8,899 bases of DNA from an uncultured Brevibacterium sp. (GCA_902489215.1 CABTZE010000081.1:1-8899), one strand, 5' to 3'. Numbered from the stretch's first letter, positions 1 through 6,513 are shown. The notes: generated by a model from the sequence alone, not told the origin. A program made the numbers and translations.

Positions 1-1457
1 AGGCGAACGGTGCGGCCCGTGAAGTGTTCGGGTTCGACCACGTCGAGGGTGTGATCGGCTATCGGGACTGTGCCGTCGGCTTCTATGTGGCCGCTGCTGC
101 CCTCGGCTGTCTTCGCGACAGAGCCGACCTTGCTGGCGCGGCGATCCGTTTCGGGTTCGCGGGTGCGCGCGCTCAAGTCGAACAGCATGTTGAGGGCAGC
201 CGCGTAGTCAACACCGGAATCTGCCGTGGCCAGTTCTTTCACCTTGACGGTCGGCGTGTGGATGATCTTGTCGGCCGTGCGGTGCAGGGTTTTGCTGATT
301 TCGGCGATTGCCGCGTCGCTGACAGATGCGCCGAGTTTGTTCTTCAGACGCTCGAATTCGGCGTCCACGATCAAGATGGCCTGTTCGCGCAGCGCTTTGA
401 CAGTGGGTGAAACCCTTCGGGCTGCGCGGCGGGCGGCGTCGTCGACCATGGCCCTCTCGATGAGAGCGCGCGCCTCTGCGATGACGGTCAGCACAGATTC
501 CGACTGTGTGTGTTCGTGGGCCGCAATGAGGCGGCTGATGCCGTCGAGGTTGAGCACCCGAATGTGTGGCAGTTCGCCGACTTCCACAGCAATGTCATAG
601 GGCAGGGCCAGGTCGATGAAGAACTTGTTGAGGTTCTGATCGAGGTCCTGCTGCAGCGAGGCGATGACGGTGTCTTCGTCCAGCACAATTCCGCGGGCCC
701 CGGTCACCGACACGACGACGTCCGCCTGTGCGATTTCGCGCACCAGGTTGTCATGCGTCAGTTCGACGGCTTCCCCGTCAACGGAGTCAGCCAGACGCTG
801 AGCCTTGTCAAGAGTGCGGTTGATGACGCGAATCTGCTTCAGCCCGCGGTCTTTGAGTGTTTTGACTGTCAATCCGGACATCGCGCCGGCCCCGACGACG
901 AGGGCGCTCGCTCCCTTGAGGTCACCGACGTGTCCTTCAGCCTCTGCCAGCGCGGTGTCGAGCAGCGACAGCGAAACGGATGACAGTTTGGTTTCCGAAT
1001 GCACGCGCTTGCCGACTTCGAGAGCCGACTGGAGAGCTTCGCTCAGGCCTCCGCCGACCGTGCCTCCGCGTTCGCCTTCGTGCAGCGATGCGCGCAGCTG
1101 GCCGAGGATCTGGGTCTCTCCGATTGCCATGGAGTCAAGACCTGCCGCCAGCAGGAACAGGTGTTCCTGGGCTTTATCGTCAAAGTGGACGTAGATGTGG
1201 GAGAAGAGTTCAGACCACGGAATTCCGCTGACCTCGACCAGGGCTGTGCCCAGGTCGGCCAGTCCGCCGTGGAAGGACGTGACGTCGGCGATGATTTCGA
1301 GCCTGTTGCACGTGGACAGCACAACAGCGCTGTTGACGAAATCGCGCTCTGCCGCCGATCGGCGCAACAGGTCAACGCGCTCAGCGTCCAGGGCGAGCGC
1401 GTCAAGCACGTCAAGGGGTGCTGAGTGATGGGATATCCCCAGAACCAGCAGTGTCAA
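1..1457 (-). CDS. hemA: Glutamyl-tRNA reductase HemA (3' end beyond window)
   Basis: It reduces glutamyl-tRNA(Glu) with NADPH to glutamate-1-semialdehyde, the first committed step of C5 tetrapyrrole (heme) synthesis in the cytoplasm. Translation shows the N-terminal catalytic domain starting TLLVLGISHHSAPLD, the active-site motif STCNRLE with Cys50, and the substrate-domain signature GLDSMAIGETQILGQ near residues 102-116. The NADPH Rossmann loop VVGAGAMSG lies near residues 187-195. The helical dimerisation domain ends at AAALNMLFDLS, near residue 428. I chose the TTG at 1457-1455 because a GAGGGAG ribosome-binding site lies about 9 bases upstream and the N-terminus then matches the family. 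The frame stays open for about 57 more residues, a polar tail rich in A, D, E, G, R and T, to the window edge. That makes at least 485 codons, longer than the roughly 420-450 usual for simple HemA. The tail could be an extension or a linker to a fused domain. The gene lies downstream of the glutaredoxin-like gene. Confidence 0.96.
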   Translation of the reverse strand, partial: MTLLVLGISHHSAPLDVLDALALDAERVDLLRRSAAERDFVNSAVVLSTCNRLEIIADVTSFHGGLADLGTALVEVSGIPWSELFSHIYVHFDDKAQEHLFLLAAGLDSMAIGETQILGQLRASLHEGERGGTVGGGLSEALQSALEVGKRVHSETKLSSVSLSLLDTALAEAEGHVGDLKGASALVVGAGAMSGLTVKTLKDRGLKQIRVINRTLDKAQRLADSVDGEAVELTHDNLVREIAQADVVVSVTGARGIVLDEDTVIASLQQDLDQNLNKFFIDLALPYDIAVEVGELPHIRVLNLDGISRLIAAHEHTQSESVLTVIAEARALIERAMVDDAARRAARRVSPTVKALREQAILIVDAEFERLKNKLGASVSDAAIAEISKTLHRTADKIIHTPTVKVKELATADSGVDYAAALNMLFDLSARTREPETDRRASKVGSVAKTAEGSSGHIEADGTVPIADHTLDVVEPEHFTGRTVR

Positions 1458-1475
1458 TGGTCTTGCTCCCTCGTT

Positions 1476-1549
1476 GCGAACGACTCCCGTCGTTCGCGGT
1501 TCTCACGCTCACCGGACTCCCGTGAGCACAACAGCGTCCAGGCGCTGTT
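1476..1549 (-). promoter_or_regulatory. Structured hemA leader: three successive inverted repeats
   Basis: The gap between the glutaredoxin stop and the hemA TTG holds three inverted repeats. The first is AACAGCG/CGCTGTT at 1530-1549, a perfect 7-bp stem with a 6-base loop. The second is CTCACG/CGTGAG at 1502-1526, a 6-bp stem with a 13-base loop and an alternative inner pairing to a nearby GTGAG. The third is GCGAACGAC/GTCGTTCGC at 1476-1497, a perfect 9-bp stem with a 4-base loop, ending about 6 bases before the hemA Shine-Dalgarno. On the hemA strand none is followed by a T-run, so they do not read as simple intrinsic terminators. They may act as RNA leader structure controlling hemA translation, or as protein-binding palindromes. 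The function is inferred; the symmetry is directly visible. Confidence 0.55.
1482..1523. repeat. 9-bp direct repeat GACTCCCGT, two copies 33 bp apart
   Basis: GACTCCCGT occurs at 1482-1490 and again at 1515-1523. The start-to-start distance of 33 bp is close to three helical turns. Each copy overlaps the loop side of one of the hemA leader hairpins. This could be a paired operator, a shared RNA loop motif, or a small local duplication. Confidence 0.5.
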
Positions 1550-1559
1550 TCATTCCCGT

Positions 1560-1826
1560 TCAGCCGCGCTCGTGTGCCGCGCGCAGGGCCTGCGCGAACC
1601 GCTTTGGATCCACGCGGTGGAAGCTGTGCTGGCGGCCGTTGATGAGCACGACCGGGACATCCCAGTCGTATTTGGCCTGCAGCTGCTCATCGGAATCGAT
1701 GTCGATGACGCTGAGCTGCGCATCGATGGTTTCCGCCAGGTCTGCGAGCACACTGTCGACGACTGCGCGTGCCGTATCGCACAGACCGCAGTTTTCACGC
1801 GTGAGGAACTCAACAACGACGCCCAT
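1560..1826 (-). CDS. Glutaredoxin-like thioredoxin-fold protein
   Basis: This is a small (88 aa) cytoplasmic thiol-disulfide protein of the glutaredoxin-like family (DUF836/PF05768 type). The N-terminal strand VVVEFLTRENCGLC carries a CGLC redox motif at Cys13 and Cys16. A cis-proline loop DVPVVLINGR follows, with Pro58, then a C-terminal helix. This is a complete minimal thioredoxin fold. I chose the ATG at 1826, preceded by GGGAAGG at a good distance. The frame is open upstream to an ATG at 1907, but those extra residues (a basic segment with no family likeness) lack a ribosome-binding site. Homologues sit just upstream of hemA in other actinobacteria, including Mycobacterium (Rv0508, from memory), which suggests a conserved link with tetrapyrrole synthesis. 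The substrate is unknown. Cotranscription with hemA is possible across the 102-base structured gap. Confidence 0.88.
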   Translation of the reverse strand: MGVVVEFLTRENCGLCDTARAVVDSVLADLAETIDAQLSVIDIDSDEQLQAKYDWDVPVVLINGRQHSFHRVDPKRFAQALRAAHERG

Positions 1827-1847
1827 TTGAGCCTTCCCGCGCCGTTG

Positions 1848-1865
1848 CCCAGACACAGGTCCGGG
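1848..1865 (-). repeat. Short inverted repeat before the glutaredoxin-like gene
   Basis: On the minus strand CCCGGAC and GTCTGGG flank the loop CTGT, a 7-bp stem with one G-U pair, about 21 bases upstream of the chosen ATG. It has no T-tract. It may be leader structure or chance. Confidence 0.25.
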
Positions 1866-1915
1866 TGCAGCGCGTCCGCGGTGCAGAAGAATTCCACACC
1901 GGTTCATTCAGCACG

Positions 1916-1942
1916 AAACCCCGCCGGATCACTTCGACGGGG
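1916..1942 (-). terminator. Weak terminator-like hairpin after bS22
   Basis: Downstream of the bS22 stop, CCCCG and CGGGG (1938-1942 and 1919-1923) form a 5-bp stem around a 14-base loop, followed on the minus strand by TTTCGT. The T-run is only three bases, so this would be a poor intrinsic terminator at best. It could partly separate bS22 from the glutaredoxin-hemA unit. Confidence 0.25.
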
Positions 1943-1956
1943 ACGCGTGGAGTTGC

Positions 1957-2055
1957 TTACTTCTTGTTGCGGCGCTGGTGGCGGGTCTTGCGAAGCAGCT
2001 TGCGGTGCTTCTTCTTGGACATACGCTTACGACGCTTCTTGATTACCGAACCCAC
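1957..2055 (-). CDS. Small ribosomal protein bS22 / AURKAIP1-COX24 domain protein
   Basis: This is a 32-residue, extremely basic peptide beginning [20 protein letters not shown] and ending RRNKK. Nearly half of its residues are Lys or Arg. It matches the short AURKAIP1/COX24-domain proteins of actinobacteria, shown in mycobacterial ribosome structures to be an extra small-subunit protein, bS22. The start is the GTG at 2055-2053, with a GAGGG ribosome-binding site 6 to 7 bases upstream, and the stop is TAA. It is short enough to be missed by automatic gene callers. In Mycobacterium the equivalent gene (Rv0500B, from memory) lies close to proC. Here a deacetylase gene and a potassium-uptake pair lie between them. 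Strong expression would be expected from its ribosomal role. Confidence 0.95.
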   Translation of the reverse strand: MGSVIKKRRKRMSKKKHRKLLRKTRHQRRNKK

Positions 2056-2083
2056 GTTTAACCCTCGCGATTCCGACGATTTC

Positions 2084-2098
2084 CCCGCGTAAAGCGGG
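2084..2098 (-). repeat. Hairpin in the bS22 5' leader
   Basis: CCCGC and GCGGG flank a 5-base loop about 29 bases upstream of the bS22 GTG, within its predicted 5' untranslated region. It could be a stabilising leader hairpin. It does not cover the ribosome-binding site. Confidence 0.3.
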
Positions 2099-2114
2099 CT
2101 GACTTAACCGCTCA

Positions 2115-2144
2115 ATCCTAACGGGCAACCGGGCAGAAACCCAA
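2115..2144 (-). promoter_or_regulatory. Candidate promoter of bS22
   Basis: On the minus strand a -35-like TTGGGT (2139-2144) is separated by 18 bases from a -10-like TAGGAT (2115-2120). Transcription would begin near 2108, giving a leader of about 50 bases. The 160-base gap between acuC and bS22 shows no other strong signal; a TATATC around 2185-2190 is a weaker alternative -10. Confidence 0.4.
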
Positions 2145-2215
2145 ACTTAAACAACCGTCCATATGAACTCGAGGCTCGCGATCTGATATAGGGGCCCACA
2201 CCACGAGCGGCGAAA

Positions 2216-3412
2216 TCAGTCGTAGTAGGCGTCCAGTCCGTAGAACGGGAAGATGTTCTTCCGTGTGCTCATGACGGTTCGGTCAAGGTCGGATTCGGGG
2301 TCGTAGCCGCGCTCCCACGCAGAGAAGGCGGCGTCCGAACCGTCGGTCATCCGCTTGGGAGTGTCACGGCCGGTGAGGCTGTACACGTAGTCACGCCAGC
2401 GGTCCGGCATTTCAGTTGAGGGTTTGAGTTCAATGCCGCCGGCGATTGCAACGAGGTTAGTCCACGCGCGCGGCACGACGTCGATGATGGCGTATCCCCC
2501 ACCGCCGACGGCCAGCCACTTTCCGTCCGCGTGCTCTTCAGCGAGGTCGCGCACCCATTCGGCGGCCCGGCGCATAGCGTCAACTGACAGGCGCAGGTGT
2601 GTGAGCGGGTCGAGACCGTGTCCGTCGCAGCCGTGCTGGGAGACAATCACCTGCGGTTTGAATTCGCGGATCACCTGGGGCACAACACCGTCGAGGGCGC
2701 GCAGCCAGTCGGCGTCGGAGGTGCGCGGCGGCAGAGCGATGTTGACGGCGCTGGCAGCCGCCTTCATCCCGCCGATTTCAGATGCATACCCGGTTCCGGG
2801 GAACAGAAAGCGGCCGTTTTCGTGCAGGCTGATGGTGAGCACGCGAGGGTCGTCCCAGAAGAAGTGTTCAGTTCCGTCGCCGTGGTGAGCGTCGAGGTCG
2901 AGGTAGACCACGCGTTCGTAACCGGCGTCCAGAAACTCTTGGATCGCCGCCGCGCAGTCGTTGTAGACGCAGAAGCCGGCGGCTTTGCCGGGCATCGCGT
3001 GGTGCATTCCGCCGCAGAAGTTGACTGCGCGGCTGTAGCGGCCGGACGTAATTGCCTTGGCCGCTTCGATGCTGGCCTGGAAGAGCCTGCCCGAGGCTTC
3101 GTGGATCTGGTCGAAGCGGGGAACGTCTTCTGTTCCCACCCCGTAGGTCTGCTGGTCTTCTTCCGAAATCGAGGAGGAGGCTCCAGCCGCTTTGACTGCG
3201 TCGATGAACTCCTGGGTGTGCAGGCGGGCAAGCGCTTCTTCGTCGACCTGCGGCACGGACTCGATGTGGATGTTGGACGCGTCGAACAGTCCGAAGTCCT
3301 GCGACAGTTTGGCCGTCAGGTCCAGTCGCAGCGGGTGCATGGGGTGGTGCGGGCCGAAATTGTATTCGGTGAGGGATTCATCCCACATCACCAGAACTTC
3401 TTCTCTGCTCAT
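2216..3412 (-). CDS. acuC: AcuC-type class I histone deacetylase family protein
   Basis: This is a zinc-dependent amidohydrolase of the arginase/deacetylase fold. Bacterial AcuC proteins deacetylate proteins such as acetyl-CoA synthetase, or related substrates. From the ATG at 3412 it is 398 aa, the usual length. Visible features are the N-terminal YNFGPHHPMHPLRL, and GGMHHAMPGKAAGFCVYND with the catalytic His137-His138 pair. The zinc ligands Asp174 and His176 lie in DLDAHHGDG and the third, Asp263, in SQHGCDGHG. GGGGY carries the transition-state Tyr307. All key residues are present, so it should be active. A longer frame reaches an ATG at 3466, but a TACAGT -10 box ends six bases before 3412, so that start would lie upstream of transcription initiation. 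The gene is divergent from the potassium-channel gene. No acetyl-CoA synthetase gene is nearby, so the substrate is undefined. Confidence 0.92.
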   Translation of the reverse strand: MSREEVLVMWDESLTEYNFGPHHPMHPLRLDLTAKLSQDFGLFDASNIHIESVPQVDEEALARLHTQEFIDAVKAAGASSSISEEDQQTYGVGTEDVPRFDQIHEASGRLFQASIEAAKAITSGRYSRAVNFCGGMHHAMPGKAAGFCVYNDCAAAIQEFLDAGYERVVYLDLDAHHGDGTEHFFWDDPRVLTISLHENGRFLFPGTGYASEIGGMKAAASAVNIALPPRTSDADWLRALDGVVPQVIREFKPQVIVSQHGCDGHGLDPLTHLRLSVDAMRRAAEWVRDLAEEHADGKWLAVGGGGYAIIDVVPRAWTNLVAIAGGIELKPSTEMPDRWRDYVYSLTGRDTPKRMTDGSDAAFSAWERGYDPESDLDRTVMSTRKNIFPFYGLDAYYD

Positions 3413-3418
3413 ACCCGT

Positions 3419-3424
3419 ACTGTA
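3419..3424 (-). promoter_or_regulatory. -10 box of acuC, leaderless layout
   Basis: TACAGT on the minus strand lies six bases before the acuC ATG (3412), so RNA would begin at or beside the A of ATG. No Shine-Dalgarno is present. The -35 region is poor. Confidence 0.55.
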
Positions 3425-3505
3425 GCCAAACGTGATCCGGTTCACGCACAGCGGCCCACCCCACACCTGACCCGGCGTTTCTGGGCGCGTGCGTGCGCGT
3501 GAGAC

Positions 3506-3511
3506 TATGCT
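3506..3511 (+). promoter_or_regulatory. -10 box of the potassium channel gene, leaderless layout
   Basis: TATGCT lies eight bases upstream of the GTG at 3520. No convincing ribosome-binding site precedes that GTG or the upstream in-frame GTG at 3493. This supports 3520 as the translation start of a leaderless transcript. Confidence 0.5.
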
Positions 3512-3519
3512 GGCTCACT

Positions 3520-4926
3520 GTGAAGAAGAACGGCGAAAACAGGCGCGATCTGCTGACTGCGGCAGCGCTGCCGGCGCGGGCTGCGCGCGACTTCGTCGAC
3601 AGAGTCGCAGAGCAGTCCCCCGCCCGGCTGGCAATGGTCGCGTTCATTGTCGTCATCGCTTTCTTCACGGCGCTTCTGTGCCTGCCGGCGGCGCACCGGG
3701 ACCCGTCGGAGTTTTCGTTCGTCAACAGTCTGTTCGTTGCCACCTCGGCCGTGTGCGTGACGGGGCTGACCCCGGTGGTCCTCCACGAGTACTTTTCGGA
3801 TTTCGGCCTTGCCATCATTGCCGCAGGCGTGCAGATCGGCGGTATGGGCATCCTGACGATCGCGTCGATGCTCGGCATGCTCGTGTCCAAAAAGCTCGGG
3901 GTCCGTCAGCGGCTCATCGCAGCCCAGGCGACGAACACCTTCAAGCTCGGCCAGATGGGCACCCTGCTTCGCACCGTGATCAGCACGGTGCTCATTGTCG
4001 AAACGATTGTGTTCTTCGGCTTGCTCATCGGCTTTCTACGCCGCGGCGAGCAGCTGGGCACAGCTGCGGCCAATGCGGCCTTCTACGCCATTTCGACCTA
4101 CAACAATGCCGGCTTCGCCCTGCACGATTCGGGCATGATCGCCTTTGCCGATGACTACTGGATTGTCTCCGTGGTGATGTTTTCGGCTTTTGTCGGCTCC
4201 TTGGGCTTTCCCGTGGTTCTCATCATGGGTGTCATGTGGAACCGCCCTCGCCAGTGGGATCTCCACACCAAGCTCACGCTCACGACATCACTCATTCTGC
4301 TGGCTGTGGGAAGTGCTCTCATTGCGATCTTCGAGTGGGGCAATGAAAGGACGTTCGCCGGAACCGGCTTCGTGAACTACGGCTTCCAGTCTGTCTTCAT
4401 GTCGCTGACAGCCAGGTCTTTGGGCATGAACACGGTCGATGTGTCGGCAATGTCTGACGCCAGCCACCTGGCTCTCGATGTGCTCATGTTCATCGGCGGC
4501 GGGTCCTCATCGACAGCCGGCGGCATCAAGGTCACCACCCTGGCTGTTCTCGTGCTTGCAGCGTGGGCAGAAGCACGCGGCGCCCGCGACGCTGTTGCGT
4601 TCAAGCGCCGCATCGACCCGTCGGCCGTTCGCCTGGCGATCTCCGTGACGATTGCCGGGTTCATCATCGTCATCGGCGGAACCATGGCGGTACTGGCCAT
4701 GACGCACGAGGACCTCGACGATGCTCTCATGGATGTCATCTCGGCCTTCGGCACGTGCGGACTGTCCTCTGGCTTTACGGAGAGAGCGCCGGAGCCGGCC
4801 CTGTACATTCTGACTCTTCTCATGTTCCTCGGCCGGCTGGGTACGATTTCCTTGGCGGCCGCACTGTCACAGCGCGATTCGCTGACCCATTTCCGCCACC
4901 CGGAAGAAAGGCCGATCATTGGCTAA
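3520..4926 (+). CDS. KtrB/TrkH-family potassium uptake channel subunit
   Basis: This is the membrane pore of a Ktr/Trk potassium uptake system (superfamily of K+ transporters), likely driven by membrane potential with or without Na+. The 468-residue product has a charged cytoplasmic N-terminus and then four repeated membrane-pore-membrane units. The four filter loops are visible, each with its central glycine: AVCVTGLTP (Gly82), YNNAGF (Gly198), TARSLGMNT (Gly302) and AFGTCGLSS (Gly414). The segment MFIGGGSSSTAGGIKVTT (about 323-340) matches the intramembrane gating loop of the third repeat. Loop three departs from the common RTAGF form. The start is set at the GTG at 3520 by the upstream -10 box; a GTG at 3493 would add nine residues. 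It overlaps the next gene by eight bases, the arrangement expected for the KtrB-KtrA pair. It could equally be labelled TrkH; its length is closer to KtrB. Confidence 0.93.
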   Translation: MKKNGENRRDLLTAAALPARAARDFVDRVAEQSPARLAMVAFIVVIAFFTALLCLPAAHRDPSEFSFVNSLFVATSAVCVTGLTPVVLHEYFSDFGLAIIAAGVQIGGMGILTIASMLGMLVSKKLGVRQRLIAAQATNTFKLGQMGTLLRTVISTVLIVETIVFFGLLIGFLRRGEQLGTAAANAAFYAISTYNNAGFALHDSGMIAFADDYWIVSVVMFSAFVGSLGFPVVLIMGVMWNRPRQWDLHTKLTLTTSLILLAVGSALIAIFEWGNERTFAGTGFVNYGFQSVFMSLTARSLGMNTVDVSAMSDASHLALDVLMFIGGGSSSTAGGIKVTTLAVLVLAAWAEARGARDAVAFKRRIDPSAVRLAISVTIAGFIIVIGGTMAVLAMTHEDLDDALMDVISAFGTCGLSSGFTERAPEPALYILTLLMFLGRLGTISLAAALSQRDSLTHFRHPEERPIIG

Positions 4927-5596
4927 GCGCAAACAGAAGACCGACAGCTCCTCTGTTCTGGTCGTCGGCTTGGGCCGTTTCGGCGCTTCGACCGCTGAAA
5001 ACCTGATGAAGCTCGGCCGGCAGGTGCTGGCGGTTGAGCGTGACCCGAACAAGGTTGCGGAGTTCACGGGCAAGCTCACGCACATTGTCGAGGCGGATGC
5101 CACCAACCTCGAGGCGCTGCGTCAGCTGGGCGCCGAAGACTTTTCGACCGCTGTTGTCGGCATCGGCACCTCGATCGAGGCGTCTGTGCTGACCACTGCG
5201 AACCTCGTCGACATCGGCATCGAGCAGGTGTGGGCCAAGGCGATTTCGAATTCTCACGGCAAGATCCTGCACCGGATCGGCGCTGAGCACGTGCTCTACC
5301 CGGAATCTGAAGCTGGTGCTCGCGTGGCCCACCTGGTGTCATCGCGCATGCTCGACTTCATCGAGTTCGACGACGGCCATTTTGCCGTCGTGAAGATGCG
5401 TCCGCCGAAAGAAGTGCAGGGCTTTACGCTGGGCGAATCGAAGATCCGCGACAACTACGGGGTTACGGTCGTTGGCGTCAAATCTCCCGGCCGCGATTTC
5501 ACATATGCGGAACCGAGTTCGCGCATCGGCGAACACGATGTGCTGATCGTCGCCGGACACGTGGAGCTCCTGGGCCGCTTTGCGGGCCGCCCCTGA
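4919..5596 (+). CDS. KtrA/TrkA-type RCK potassium channel regulatory subunit
   Basis: This is the cytoplasmic nucleotide-binding subunit that gates the KtrB-like channel encoded just upstream. The product is 225 aa. The N-terminal RCK/TrkA-N Rossmann domain (about residues 11-130) has GLGRFG at 17-22 and acidic Glu40 and Asp42 at the end of the second strand, where the nucleotide ribose is bound. A TrkA-C domain (about 145-222) ends in HDVLIVAGHVELLGRF. The TTG start at 4919 overlaps the last eight bases of the channel gene, and GGAAGAAAGG lies 7 bases upstream. This favours translational coupling and matched subunit production. One RCK_N plus one RCK_C is the KtrA layout, unlike the doubled E. 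coli TrkA. ATP/ADP or NAD(H) control is expected from the family. The gene is convergent with proC, 61 bases away. Confidence 0.93.
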   Translation: MAKRKQKTDSSSVLVVGLGRFGASTAENLMKLGRQVLAVERDPNKVAEFTGKLTHIVEADATNLEALRQLGAEDFSTAVVGIGTSIEASVLTTANLVDIGIEQVWAKAISNSHGKILHRIGAEHVLYPESEAGARVAHLVSSRMLDFIEFDDGHFAVVKMRPPKEVQGFTLGESKIRDNYGVTVVGVKSPGRDFTYAEPSSRIGEHDVLIVAGHVELLGRFAGRP

Positions 5597-5611
5597 CGGG
5601 CTGGGTGCCGA

Positions 5612-5623
5612 GGTGCCGGCACC
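5612..5623. repeat. Perfect 12-bp palindrome between trkA-like gene and proC
   Basis: GGTGCCGGCACC is a perfect palindrome in the 61-base gap between two convergent genes. A further GGTGCC lies just upstream. There is no T-run on either side, so it is not a classical intrinsic terminator, though it may serve as a bidirectional one or be chance in GC-rich DNA. Confidence 0.3.
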
Positions 5624-5657
5624 GGGTGCTCGCAAGCTCGGTTGAGCGGGGCTCCGG

Positions 5658-6485
5658 TCAGCTGTTTTCGCGCTCCATGTCAGCGGCCCTCTCAGCTGCG
5701 GCCTGCGCCGCGCGGACAACGCTCGTCTCGAAGCCATCAGCCTCAAAGGAATCAACCGCGGCTGCCGTTGTTCCGCCGGGGTGGGCAACAGCACGGCGCA
5801 GTTTCGCAGGATCGGGGTCGCCGGCCAGCAGCAGACCCGCGCCTTCAGCCGTGGCAACCGCCATACGGCGGGCGGTATCTTCGTCCAGACCGAGTTCTTG
5901 GCCGGCGGTGATGAGCTTTTCTGCCAGCAGGAAGAAGTAGGCAACGCCAGAACCTGAAATGCCGATCATGCCGCCGATAGCCGATTCGGGAACCGTGAAG
6001 ACCTCCCCGGCACCCGACAGGAGCTTCGTGAGTTCCTCGACCTTCACCTCGGGAGCCTTGTCATCTGGCGAGACCGTGATGACGCCCTTGCCGATTGCGG
6101 AAGGCGTGTTCGGCATAATCCGCACGACCGGGCTGTTCGGGAAAGCAGCTGCGAGGGTGTCCAGTGATACCCCGGCGGCCATCGACACGATGACGGTGTC
6201 CTTACCGACAGCGTCGGCAAAGCCCTGAGCGGTTTCGCGGATTGACCAGGGCTTCACGCCCAGGAACACGAAGTCCGCTCCCTCCACGGCCTCAGCGTTG
6301 GCATTGGCGTTGTCTTCGGCCGCAATGGCGCGGACACCCAGCTCCTCGGCCAGCTTGTCAGCCGAAGCGCTCGAATGCGTGGTTGCGCGAACGTTCTCAG
6401 CACTGAGCGCATCCGTGCTCAACATGCCCTTGAGCAGGGACGACCCCATGCTTCCCGCCCCGATGATCGCAACTGTCACAGCCAT
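5658..6485 (-). CDS. proC: Pyrroline-5-carboxylate reductase ProC
   Basis: It catalyses the last step of proline synthesis, NAD(P)H-dependent reduction of 1-pyrroline-5-carboxylate, in the cytoplasm. The product is 275 aa, the normal size. The N-terminal Rossmann loop is IIGAGSMG (Gly9-Gly14). FLGVKPW and VRIMPNTPSAIGKG follow, which are typical of the NAD(P)-binding half. The C-terminal dimerisation domain carries ISGSGVAYFFLLAEKL and the signature VAHPGGTTAAAV, in which the usual serine or threonine residues before PGGTT are replaced by Ala-His. The ATG at 6485 has a strong GAAGGAG site 5 bases upstream. Only 28 bases separate it from the upstream isomerase-like gene, so the two are probably cotranscribed. 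The proC-ppx neighbourhood is conserved in actinobacteria. Confidence 0.96.
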   Translation of the reverse strand: MAVTVAIIGAGSMGSSLLKGMLSTDALSAENVRATTHSSASADKLAEELGVRAIAAEDNANANAEAVEGADFVFLGVKPWSIRETAQGFADAVGKDTVIVSMAAGVSLDTLAAAFPNSPVVRIMPNTPSAIGKGVITVSPDDKAPEVKVEELTKLLSGAGEVFTVPESAIGGMIGISGSGVAYFFLLAEKLITAGQELGLDEDTARRMAVATAEGAGLLLAGDPDPAKLRRAVAHPGGTTAAAVDSFEADGFETSVVRAAQAAAERAADMERENS

Positions 6486-6490
6486 GTCTG

Positions 6491-6497
6491 CTCCTTC
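6491..6497 (-). promoter_or_regulatory. Strong ribosome-binding site of proC
   Basis: GAAGGAG lies five bases before the proC ATG. It contrasts with the leaderless starts seen for most neighbouring first genes and fits proC being an internal gene of an operon. Confidence 0.7.
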
Positions 6498-6513
6498 TTG
6501 TTCCAGCCTCGCC

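Noticed and set aside
24..600. Long plus-strand open frames opposite hemA
   Set aside because: They are antisense to a clear HemA coding sequence with all its motifs. Their compositions look like GC-rich shadow translations without any domain.
1484..1530. Rex operator upstream of hemA, as in Streptomyces
   Set aside because: No sequence close to TGTGAA-N4-TTCACA is present; the palindromes here have different half-sites.
1530..1549. AACAGCG/CGCTGTT hairpin as a plus-strand terminator
   Set aside because: On the plus strand it is followed by only TTTCATTCC, and no plus-strand gene ends nearby. It makes more sense as part of the hemA leader.
2597..3502. A 301-codon plus-strand frame opposite acuC
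   Set aside because: It is antisense to a deacetylase with intact catalytic residues and has no recognisable family motif or ribosome-binding site. It is a codon-bias shadow.
5597..5657. Intrinsic bidirectional terminator between the trkA-like gene and proC
   Set aside because: There are GC-rich palindromes but no T-run on either strand, so only a plain repeat is reported.
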